From assembly GCA_017311315.1 (NCBI GenBank), contig CM029669.1, forward strand, positions 13,852,224 to 13,916,223: a stretch of 64,000 nucleotides of DNA, read 5' to 3'. The translations under genes were made by a program, and so were the position numbers. Under the pieces are notes generated by a model. That model was not told the origin of the DNA and ran no database searches. It saw nothing but the letters and a program-made list of their open reading frames with translations. Source of the stretch: Dendrocalamus latiflorus. Lineage: Eukaryota; Streptophyta; Magnoliopsida; Poales; Poaceae. Below, in pieces: positions 1 to 8,248 of the stretch; the first letter of the stretch is position 1; every line of letters starts with the position of its first letter.

Positions 1-639
1 CCGCCGCCAGCGCCTCCTCCCTCTCCGCGCGCCCCCTCCCCGCCGCCGTAGGCCTCCTCCTCCGACCGCCGCCTCCTCCGCCCGCCGCTCGCCTCCCCGC
101 CTCCTCCCTCTCCGCGCGCAGCAAAACCGCCGCCGCCGCTCGCCTCCCCGCCTCCTCCTCCGCTCGCCTCCTCCCTCTCCGCGCGCCCCCTCCCCGCCGC
201 CGTTGGCCTCCTCCTCGCCCCCTCCTCCGACCGCCGCCTCCCCGCCTCATCCTCCGCCTCCCTGCGCCTCCTCCTCCTCCTTTCCCCGCTCCCCCGCGTC
301 CGGCCGAAGAGGTGGCGCTGGCGGCGGCGGTTTTGCTGCGCGCGGAGAGGGAGGAGGCGGGGAGGCGAGCGGTGGGCGGAGGAGGAGGCGGGGAGGCGGC
401 GGTCGGAGGAGGGGGCGAGGAGGAGGCCAACGGCGGCAGGGAGGGGGCGCGCGGAGAGGGAGGAGGCGAGCGGCGGGCGGAGGAGGAGGCGGGGAGGCGA
501 GCGGCGGCGGCGGTTTTGCTGCGCGCGGAGAGGGAGGAGGCGGGGAGGCGAGCGGCGGGCGGAGGAGGCGGCGGTCGGAGGAGGAGGCCTACGGCGGCGG
601 GGAGGGGGCGCGCGGAGAGGGAGGAGGCGCTGGCGGCGG
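1..639. repeat. GC-rich long inverted repeat, left end cut by window
   Basis: The left arm (about 1-247) reads, reverse complemented, almost base for base as the right arm (about 385-639), including shared landmarks such as the GCAAAACCGCC block and the Thr/Leu-like 'gtaggcctcc' block. The spacer (248-384) holds a further partial copy of the same unit, so the repeat is both inverted and tandem. Composition is nearly pure CCG/CTC on one side and CGG/GAG on the other. Open frames through it are arginine/glycine-rich and appear on both strands, which is what such composition produces, so I call no gene. The left arm probably continues beyond base 1. Confidence 0.85.
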
Positions 640-1160
640 GCGGAGGAGGAGATGGGGCGGCGCAGAGGAGAGAAGGTGAGGGAGGGGGAGGGAGAGGGGT
701 ATTTTTGTCCAGAATGGTAAATCCCGAAGAAAAATACATTTTTCGGTGGTAATATCCGGTACCCCATTTTTTGAGTGGTATTTTCCGAAAGAGGTGAGCT
801 TTCAGTGCTACTGAACAAATTTTCCCTTTTCTATTTTAGCAAAGATAAATTACTCTGAAAAATGACCCAACTGTCCTGCTTTGACCAGCAACATTCCGAC
901 CAACGAAGGCCGGCCGAGTAGTTGTAGTGCGAAGCCCAAATACGTAGCCCAGCGAGCGCGACAGTACAGCAGCATTGAGCTGCATGTAGGCCTTAATGTG
1001 TCTCTTGCTTTCTCAATCTTTCTCTGATCCTAGCCGTGTAGTAGATCCGGCTTTATTCGGCTAAAAAGAAGTGCGTCATTTACTAGTCTTGGTTTGATCA
1101 CGAATTAATTCATGTACTACGTACGTAATAGCTAGCAGTAGCATGATTCTCTTTGAAATT
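640..1160. other. Non-coding stretch, possible transposon end
   Basis: No credible gene. About 700-800 has stuttered motifs such as 'gtatttttgtcc' and 'gtggtattttccgaaa' that resemble transposon subterminal DNA, but I could not find a partner end. An 18 bp segment at about 882-899 (CCAGCAACATTCCGACCA) recurs in inverted orientation at about 1332-1349. Confidence 0.35.
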
Positions 1161-1166
1161 TGTTAC

Positions 1167-1300
1167 CTGCATTGCTTGGAGTGCGGCAGCTTCTGCTTGC
1201 CCTTGACGTCCTCGCCGGCGTCGTAGAGCATGCCCAATTGCCCACGTCCGACGGCAGCGGCAGCCCGCGCTTCCTCCAGGCGGCAGCTGCCAGTGTCATA
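1167..1300 (-). pseudogene. Exon-like fragment of unrecognised gene
   Basis: The minus strand gives a GC-rich exon-like reading (…GRGQLGMLYDAGEDVKGK…) that ends at a good splice donor, CAG|GTAAC, at about 1166-1167. I do not recognise the gene. It lies downstream of, and on the same strand as, the NSA2, VTI1 and uniporter-like fragments and has the same captured-exon look. No start, acceptor or continuation could be assigned. Confidence 0.3.
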
Positions 1301-1774
1301 CATAGGGGGTGTCATAACCAATGTCACTGGTCGGAATGTTGCTGGCCATGACGCTGGCGAGGCGCTCGCACTGCCGGTCCAGCGTCCCGACCCACCGTCG
1401 CGCACCGAAGGCAAGCCCCGAGTTCACCAAGAGCTTGGGATTAAGTCACGAGCAAGAGTTTAGTCAAAGCAGAGGCAGTTTAGTTATTTTTCATAGTAAT
1501 TTACCTTAGCCACAATAGAAAATGGTTTAGAAATGCAAAGAGAGCAAATGATCAACTGAAAATTAAAAGATGGAGCAAATAATCAATTAATATGAACTAA
1601 AAGTCAAATGAGCTGTTTACAAACAAAGGTGGGGCAAATCATCAAATTTCTCTTATAAAAACTAGCTGAATGCATGTGCGTTGCTACAGATTTAAAAACT
1701 TTTAGAACATATTTGTATGTATATTCTTAAACTTTTTACCACCCGTGAGTTTCAGAACATGTAGTATCACTTAC

Positions 1775-2190
1775 TTTTCCTCTTGCCAGTTCACTGAACT
1801 TTGAACATCTCTTGTTCAGTCCCAAGTCTGACCTGAAAGGATATAAATAGTGACAATATTTAGTCAAGGTAAGAAACCACCGATTGAAACAAGCAGGCAA
1901 TAGTAGTGTGCATTGAGAATTACTTTTGGCAAAGGAATATCCCATTTGCCAGCTTTTTCCTTCCTCTTTTGCTTTATTGCGTTGCTGAGAACCTAGATTT
2001 CACGAGTCTATCAATGATCAACGCAACAAAAAGTTTCGGGTATCACAAATTCACAATCAGTTGGTAGGAATAAGCATTTACCTTGGCATGTTGCATCTGA
2101 TCTCGATCAAGTAGATATGGAGGAAGAGCACCCTCTTGAACATCATCATTGACCTTCTGCCGAGAAATTGACTCATCATGCATTTTCAGG
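1775..2190 (-). pseudogene. NSA2: NSA2/TINP1 ribosome-biogenesis gene fragment
   Basis: Three consecutive exons of the 60S ribosome-biogenesis factor NSA2 read in order on the minus strand. 2082-2190 encodes MHDESISRQKVNDDVQEGA then LPPYLLDRDQ. 1924-1992 encodes VLSNAIKQKRKEKAGKWDI then PLPK. 1775-1832 encodes VRLGTEQEMFKV, a stop, then TGKRK. Splice sites are recognisable (TGCAG|, |GTAAAT, TAG|GTT, |GTAATT, CAG|GTC). The stop at 1791-1793 (TGA) falls where the family has Arg. Both the N-terminal third and the C-terminal beta-rich half are absent. Retained introns exclude a processed pseudogene. It sits directly downstream of the VTI1 fragment, consistent with serial capture. Confidence 0.85.
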
Positions 2191-2571
2191 CTGCAAAGAA
2201 ACAATTGTTAATAAGGCCCCATAAATGCGACTGCAACCAGAAAGGAAGATTCTACACTGCAAGGAAAACTTAATTTTCATGCTCACATCTCCTACTCAAA
2301 GTATCAATACATAGACTAAAGGAGCAAGGCAACTGTGATTCTATGGACATGTTGAGCAGGAAAAACATCTACCTAGCCTATACAGGTAAATGGTAACATG
2401 ACAGGGGCGAGTAGTTAAACAGCAAACATCGATAGGTTATGTGATTAGTGGTATCTACAAGTTTACACTCTCATCGTCAAAATCCTGACTCAGCCACTTA
2501 TGTCAACCCACATTCTGCACACGGAATCTGTGGGACAATTGAACTACTAATAACAGGAATTCGGGGCTCAC

Positions 2572-3316
2572 CATGAGCATGTGAGTCATGCCAGCCTCAA
2601 GGAGCTCCCCCCATGTAGCCTGCTTGGCGTTGGGCGCCGAGATCGTCTTGAGCTCGCTCTTGGGGTTGTCGAGGTCAGATTTTTATTCCCTCAACTTTGC
2701 AAGCAAACCCACCTTCACGCTCGGCTGCAAGCTCCTTGCCTCCAGGTCCATATTGCGAATCTATAAACAGACACCCAAAAAATCAAATACTACCCCTGCC
2801 TCCCAAATGAAACAAACATACATAAAAAAAAGTCTCCGAGCCAATCTACAGAACTCTCCCCAAAATCACACAGTTACAACCATAAAAACCCAAACATGTA
2901 TTAAACTGATGCCTCCAACCCTTTGCCTCACAAAATCACCAGCCTCAATTCTAGTTGCTATCCACAAAGCAGAACGTGAGGCATCAGAATCATATAGCCA
3001 TGTAGGTAAGGAATCCCCAAAAAAACAAAATATGATGTGATATTTACTAGTGATTCGGCTTCTTCCACGGCGGACTGGATCTCGGACAGCTTCTGTTGTT
3101 GCTTCTCTGCATGCAGAGATCTCACCGTGTTAGACGAAACCAACAAAAAAAGGGGGGCGGGGAGAAACTCTCCGATGGATCGCGAAGGCATATTGGATTA
3201 GGCAAGGGAGGCTGCAGGGTACCTCCATTGAGGGCAGAGGCGATGGTGCACTTGCGGGAGAGGGAGGTGGAGACCTCGCAGTAATGCCGCTCGTAGCCCT
3301 CGAGCACCTCACTCAT
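2572..3316 (-). pseudogene. VTI1: VTI1-type v-SNARE gene fragment
   Basis: The first three coding exons of a plant VTI1 vesicle SNARE are preserved with introns. Exon 1 (3224-3316) begins MSEVLEGYERHYCEVSTSLS. Exon 2 (3048-3106) reads EKQQQKLSEIQSAVEEAESL. Exon 3 (2572-2760) reads IRNMDLEARSLQPSVKVGLL then AKLRE-stop-KSDLDNPKSELKT and on to LLEAGM. In the family these form the N-terminal three-helix Habc bundle. The SNARE motif and membrane anchor are missing. The stop at 2683-2685 (TAA) replaces the Tyr expected in the LREYKSDL motif. Junctions are canonical GT/AG. The start codon at 3314-3316 lies downstream of, and in frame with, the uniporter-like fragment. Confidence 0.88.
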
Positions 3317-3502
3317 GGCTGCTCCCCTCGATCCGGACTCGTCGAGCACGAGCGCGATGAAGGGGCCTGCGTCCGGCCTGGTGACGTCGCAGCAGAGCTG
3401 GAGGAACTCGGCGTATGGCACGGTGCCCACGCCGGACGCCCGGAGCCACGACCGCGCCGCCTCCATCTGCGTTGCGCGCAACACCTTCCGCGCCTCCTCC
3501 AC
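3317..3502 (-). pseudogene. Mitochondrial calcium uniporter-like exon fragment
   Basis: The minus-strand reading VEEARKVLRATQMEAARSWL, then RASGVGTVPYAEFLQLCC and a tail ending in ALVLDESGS, matches the pattern I recall for the N-terminal region of plant calcium uniporter (MCU) proteins: EEAR-LMR, a V-Y-E-LL-C block, then LDE-G. The homology call is moderate. The reading runs without a stop through a short linker (RGAA) into the VTI1 initiator Met at 3316, so the sequence is chimeric. The pore region (DIME motif) is absent. Upstream, about 3510-3640, is GC-rich with no recognisable domain. Confidence 0.55.
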
Positions 3503-3639
3503 CGTTTGCGAGAGGTGGGGAGAGAAGAGGAAGGGGATGTAACTGAAGCTAGAAGTGGAGGGGCTGTTGAATCACTTGAGAGGGGTGGGGGGAGGACAAC
3601 GAGACGAACGGTGAAGATCATAGTGGTCAAATCGGCCGG

Positions 3640-4129
3640 CTATTGAGAGTCAAGGGAAAATGAACCTACTACCACCAACTCAAACTTTTAAGGAGTAGAG
3701 ATATTTTTTTTTATTTTAGCTCTTAATATTTGTTTTTACAAAAATAGCTCTCTCCTTAAGCTCAGAAGACACAGTAGGCGACACATATCGTTAGCTGCGC
3801 TGGGGTAGCCTGGCCATGCCACAGCCACAACCACGACTTCTATCTCTCGGCATCACTATTTATCTCAATGAGCCAACCATCCAACACAAACATAAGCAAC
3901 AACTCAACATCATTAACAACTATACAAGCTAACGGAAGCGTAAATACAATGATTAACTTAATTCTATTCTATTGTGCACTAGTGTATTAATTTCCTATTT
4001 TAAATTAATTACCCTAAGTCAAATTTCAGTAAGCGTTCCTAAGTTATTTATTATTATGGATAATATTTTCATTAGGTTACCAAACCTGTATTAAATTTTA
4101 GTTGATTAAACAAGTGAGTTACTAATTTA
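3640..4129. other. AT-rich stretch, likely LTR-element internal remnant
   Basis: No gene seen. Because the LTR and primer binding site at 4776-7452 point leftwards, the DNA left of 4775, including this stretch, is probably the decayed internal leader of that element. No gag or pol residues could be read. Confidence 0.3.
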
Positions 4130-4750
4130 GGCCATGTTTGGTACAGCTTCATCAACAGCTTCATGAGCTGTTGTGAGCTGTTTTTTACTAAACACCCTTT
4201 TTGCAAACAGCTTCATGGGTGAAGCTCCTTTTTTTCTGCTCTCACAAAGGAATGGGGAGAGGTGAAGCTGAAAAAAGTAGCTTTTCACAACTCTCTCCTT
4301 CAGGCCCGCAGTCCTAGGAACCCACTGCCCCTCTGGTTCACCAAAATTACACGCATTTGCCACTAGTCCATCCCGTTCACCTCTCCCGTTCACCAAAATT
4401 TCACTGCTCCTAATGATTTGACTACGAAACATAAACAAGGCACTAATATTGCTTCCTAATGATTTTAATTTTTTTATTATTTTAATTTTTTAATTCATAC
4501 TCATTCAAATATATTATTTTTTAATTCATATGACCATATACAAACATACAACTCCAAATGTTAGAACAAGTCAGGTAGACAGGGGCATCTTGGACAATTG
4601 CCCTCTCTCAGCCATGCATGAAGCTGTTGGTGAAGCTGTTTTGTCAAACAGTTTTCCAAAACAGATTTAGCTTCATCGGTGAAGCTGCTCGTGAAGCTGA
4701 AATAAAAAAAACAGCTTCACTAGTGAAGCTGAGCTGTGCCAAACGGGGCC
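4130..4750. mobile_element. Tourist-like (PIF/Harbinger) MITE, 621 bp
   Basis: The terminal inverted repeats are GGCCATGTTTGGTACAGCTT at the left and, reverse complemented, GGCCCCGTTTGGCACAGCTC at the right. The flanks are TTA (4127-4129) and TTG (4751-4753), a degraded 3 bp target duplication. Subterminal DNA is rich in AGCTTCA/TGAAGCT motifs in both orientations (for example about 4615-4740). It has no coding capacity. It interrupts the leader of the LTR element on its right. Confidence 0.7.
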
Positions 4751-4775
4751 TTGGTCACCACGGACCTAATGTCCA

Positions 4776-7452
4776 CTCTGATACCAACTATAACACCCTA
4801 GTTTAACAGAAACCCAAGATGTCACCTACAACCACAATCGCTGCTAATTTAAACCAATAAACAAGTATTAATAACATCTAGATATCAAGAATCAACATTC
4901 CACATAAAATTTAACATAAATTTTAACGACATGATAGACCATAAATTGAACTTAAGATGAACCAACTAATTACTAAAAGCATCATAAATAAGTCTAAGCT
5001 AAGAAATGCATCATCTAAAATTATTACAAACCATAAGGAACTAGGAAAAATCACAAAATTTTCAGTTTATTACAATGAATGATTCTAAATTCTCCATTAC
5101 CAAAGATAATGTATTGCTATGTAAAATGAAGAGCTATATAAAGTGCAAAAAATCATGTTCTACATCCACCTATACTTGTCGCCTTCAACGTTCATCTAAA
5201 AACAAATAAGTAAGGGTAAGTCCATAACTCAGCAAATACAAAGCAGAATAATAAATTAGGCATATACTTATTAACAATTCATGTTCAATTATTATTAACT
5301 CACTTTCTTATATTCAATCTCATCAGTTTCCATTCACATGTAACATTATCTCAAATCACTTTTCACGAATGCAATACAATGCTCATGCTTATGTCTTAAC
5401 TTATCTTCTGCTTATACCAGTATAGCGGAGTGTAACAGTCAGTGTTCACTCTTACCCACACTCTTTAGTGTGGAGACCAATTGTCTATCCTTTTTTCATA
5501 CGGGGACATCATTGCTCATATCTTATATATGGGGATCTCATCTCACTCCCGCGGTCATGAATTACCACCACAAATGCTCAGCATGCAATGCAATAAATAT
5601 TATCTTTCATCATTAGCAATTAATATACTCAACATTCTTTCGTTGTCATCAACATTATCATTAATTTATCATAAATATGTGAGTAATATAGAAATAAGAA
5701 TAAGCATATAAATCATCGGGACAAGTATTCAATCTATTAAAGCACAATTTCAACACTCGAGGTACTATTCTACCATGTACTTTTCTTTTTCTTAATTACG
5801 ACGACCGAAAAGGTTTGAAGGTGACGATACCGCCGAAGCTACTCCTCCTACAGTGAATATTCACTCTCAAAACCAACCATGGTACTACAAGATAACTCTT
5901 AATCAATAATGCTCCTACACGCTTCCCAAAACCACTATTTTCCCTCTTTACCAGACAGTCCCTCTTGCTATCCCGGTACTAAAAAATATCATAACTTTTT
6001 AATTCCCACGTTGTAAAATAGCCAACCATACTAGTTTTAGAATCTTTACAAAATTCTCTATGTTTACTTAGTTGGCCAAATATTCAGATTAAATAGTGTA
6101 AATACCTGTATTTAATCCAGAAGACAAATTTGTCATCTTCTGGATAACAAACTTAATAATTACATATCTTTTAATCTACATATGCAAATATATTAATCTA
6201 TGGTATTTTCAGGAACTATAGAAAATTATCTACTACTTTCTAGTTATTCCTAAAATTTAATTCTGGTTTTACATTAGTCAAATTAATGCTTTTCCATGAC
6301 TGCGTCCAGCATCGACCCAGTACTGGACAGTAGCCTCCCAAAATTCATAACTTCTAATATACTTATATAAAAATTATGTTCTTAGACTTTCTAAAAATCT
6401 TTAGAAATTATCTACAATATTTATATTGATCAAATTCCTAGATTAGTTTCATTTGTTATTTTTAATCTACTAATTACTACACGCTGCCAAAACACGACAA
6501 ATCTACCGAACATATCTCACAACTTACTCATCCGATTACTATGAATAAAAATTCCACTCAAAGATATCGAGATTCTCTGCAACTCTCCAAAAAATAAAAT
6601 TTCTAAATTATGCCTCTACACTATCCATAAAAATAATACAATAGTGTAGCAGCTCGAATAGATATACTATTTTATTTTCCCCTCAATGTGAGACATGCTA
6701 AACACCCCTCTAATATTGACTCTAATCGCTACTAAAAGAATTAGCATATTAGAGGAAAAGTCTCAGATCGTTACCCCTGACGCGACATCTTAGATCACGA
6801 ACTCCTCACTCCTTCCTTTCTCCCTCTTTGCTCTGCTGATTCGACCGTGTGGCCGAGGCAGGGCGACCCTCTACGCGTGCCTGCGTTCGACCGAGCGGCG
6901 TGGCCTTCGGCGAACGCAGCACTGGGTCAAAGGCCCGATCAGCTTGCATGCGTCGCTGAGCGACATGTCCTGCGACGGGTGGCTCATGCGGGGAACACGA
7001 CTTCCCTGTTCCCTTCTCCGTGTTCCCTCCGTGTTCTCATCGACGTGGCAAACATCCAGAGCATCAGGGAACATCCAGAGCATCTTAGCGGTGCTCTGGA
7101 TGTTTGCCACGTCGACGGGAACACGGAGGGAACACGGAGAAGGGAACAGGAAAGCCATTTTCGGCACAGGCAAGCAGCGACGGAGCACTTGGGTTGGTAC
7201 ATGGCGGCACCGGAAAGGGAGTGGAGCACGCGGAGAAAACCAGTGCACCGCCGAGGCTCGCACACGGAGTCGACACGCTTGCGTGGACACGCGGCGACCG
7301 AAGACGCTCCTGACGGCGAACAGGTTCGGCGTTCGAAGGCAACGGTGGCGAGGCGCGCGGGGTTGACGTGCTAACAGACGGAGATGGTGGTGCCCAGAGA
7401 GTAAATACGGGGGGAAAACAGGTAGGGTTTCCCGCAACCCCTTTTTTTATCA
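4776..7452 (-). mobile_element. LTR (minus) with tRNA-iMet primer binding site
   Basis: Read on the minus strand, an LTR-like block starts TGATAAAAAAAGGGG at 7452 and ends GGGTGTTATA at 4789. It is followed immediately by TTGGTATCAGAG (4776-4788), which matches the primer binding site complementary to initiator tRNA-Met. The LTR is 2664 bp; its last bases are TA rather than CA, consistent with mutation. It shares segments with the solo LTR at 8650-11104, for example around 5210-5270 versus 8920-8970, so both belong to one family. The internal region and second LTR are missing or decayed. Spurious ORFs on both strands at 6850-7450 derive from a hairpin and GC-rich leader DNA. Confidence 0.7.
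7003..7153. repeat. ~60 bp-arm hairpin inside LTR
   Basis: The left arm (about 7003-7065) and right arm (about 7090-7153) are near-perfect reverse complements, with outer motif TTCCCTGTTCCCTTCTCCG and inner motif GGCAAACATCCAGAGCA. The loop is about 25 bases. This explains the matching ORFs seen on both strands. It may be a small fold-back insertion; no target duplication was found. Confidence 0.8.
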
Positions 7453-7517
7453 CGGTGTTAGCACGACTCGGGCTCTACCCTCCCGCACAACTCGTTAGGA
7501 AACCAACTCCCCTCTAA

Positions 7518-7951
7518 GGGCCTGTTTGGCAGAGCTCCACCAACTCCAGATCCACCAAAAACAGCTCCACTCCACGAATTTTTACCCAAACGCTCCAGCT
7601 CCACGAAATCTGGATCCACCAAAATATTGAATCTAGCTCCAGATTCATGAAATCCATGGAGCACCTCAAGGGGTGCTCCACGAAACCTTGTTTCGTACCT
7701 ACTCGTGGAGTTGAGTGATACCCACCTTTTTGCCACTGGTTACACACCCCATCCCATACCACCATAAAACCCATGGGCAAAACAGGCCATTCCCACCAAA
7801 AACTCAGTTTCGTGGATCTGGAGCTGCTGTGCAAGCCAAACAGTTTTGTCTAGCTCTATGGTGGGATCCCAGATTCACGGTGGAGCCGTTTTTGGTGGAT
7901 CTGCTGCTCCAGATTCATTTTTTCAGTGGTGGAGCTCTGCCAAACAGGCCC
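7518..7951. mobile_element. Tourist-like (PIF/Harbinger) MITE, 434 bp
   Basis: Near-perfect terminal inverted repeats GGGCCTGTTTGGCAGAGCTC / GAGCTCTGCCAAACAGGCCC are bounded by the 3 bp target duplication TAA (7515-7517 and 7952-7954). Internal copies of a 'ctccagatccac' motif occur in both orientations. Non-coding. The TIR core GTTTGGCA/C-AGCT is shared with the 4130-4750 element, suggesting one superfamily. Confidence 0.9.
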
Positions 7952-7963
7952 TAAACTCTGTAA

Positions 7964-8248
7964 CTATTTTTCACGTGTCCTTTTCTTATTATTTACGTAT
8001 AGATTTTTAAGAGAGATAATTTTTAGGATATTATAGTTATTCTTTAGATTTTTTAGCATGGTGATGGTGAGCTCATGGAACGGGAGGGAGAAGCATATGA
8101 CGATGGGACTATTGGACGAGACGTTAGGGTCAATCTCCTTGCGTATGTGCTCCAGTGTGTCGGCGTAGCTCTCCCCCGCCTGCCTCGCTCGCAGCCCAAC
8201 CTCGCCTCCAACTTCTCCGACGACCCAATATCTCATCTGAACATCGCA
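7964..8248 (-). other. Weak gag-like or unknown coding remnant
   Basis: A minus-strand open frame (about 7964-8341) contains GLRARQAGESYADTLEHIRK, which vaguely recalls retroelement Gag. The upstream half lies in the tandem array, so the whole is unlikely to be a gene. I cannot assign a family. Confidence 0.15.

Larger units (their letters stand above)
1654..3640. mobile_element. Candidate gene-capturing transposon (Helitron-like or Pack-type)
   Basis: Exons of three unrelated conserved genes lie within 2 kb on one strand, with introns retained, which is the signature of DNA-level capture by Helitrons or Pack-MULEs. At 1654 the sequence TCTCTTATAAAAACTAGCTG followed by a TGCATGTGCGTTGCTACAG-like segment resembles the 5' ends reported for grass Helitrons. 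I could not find a convincing 3' hairpin plus CTRR end near 3640, and saw no long TIRs. The element class and both boundaries are therefore inference; the gene-fragment cluster itself is seen directly. Confidence 0.45.

Noticed and set aside
203..752. Arg/Gly- and Ala-rich open frames on the plus strand
   Set aside because: They follow the CGG/GAG inverted repeat in every frame, have no domain, and are expected from composition.
6847..7453. Overlapping 90-190 aa frames on both strands
   Set aside because: They mirror each other across the hairpin and lie inside an LTR; no conserved protein.
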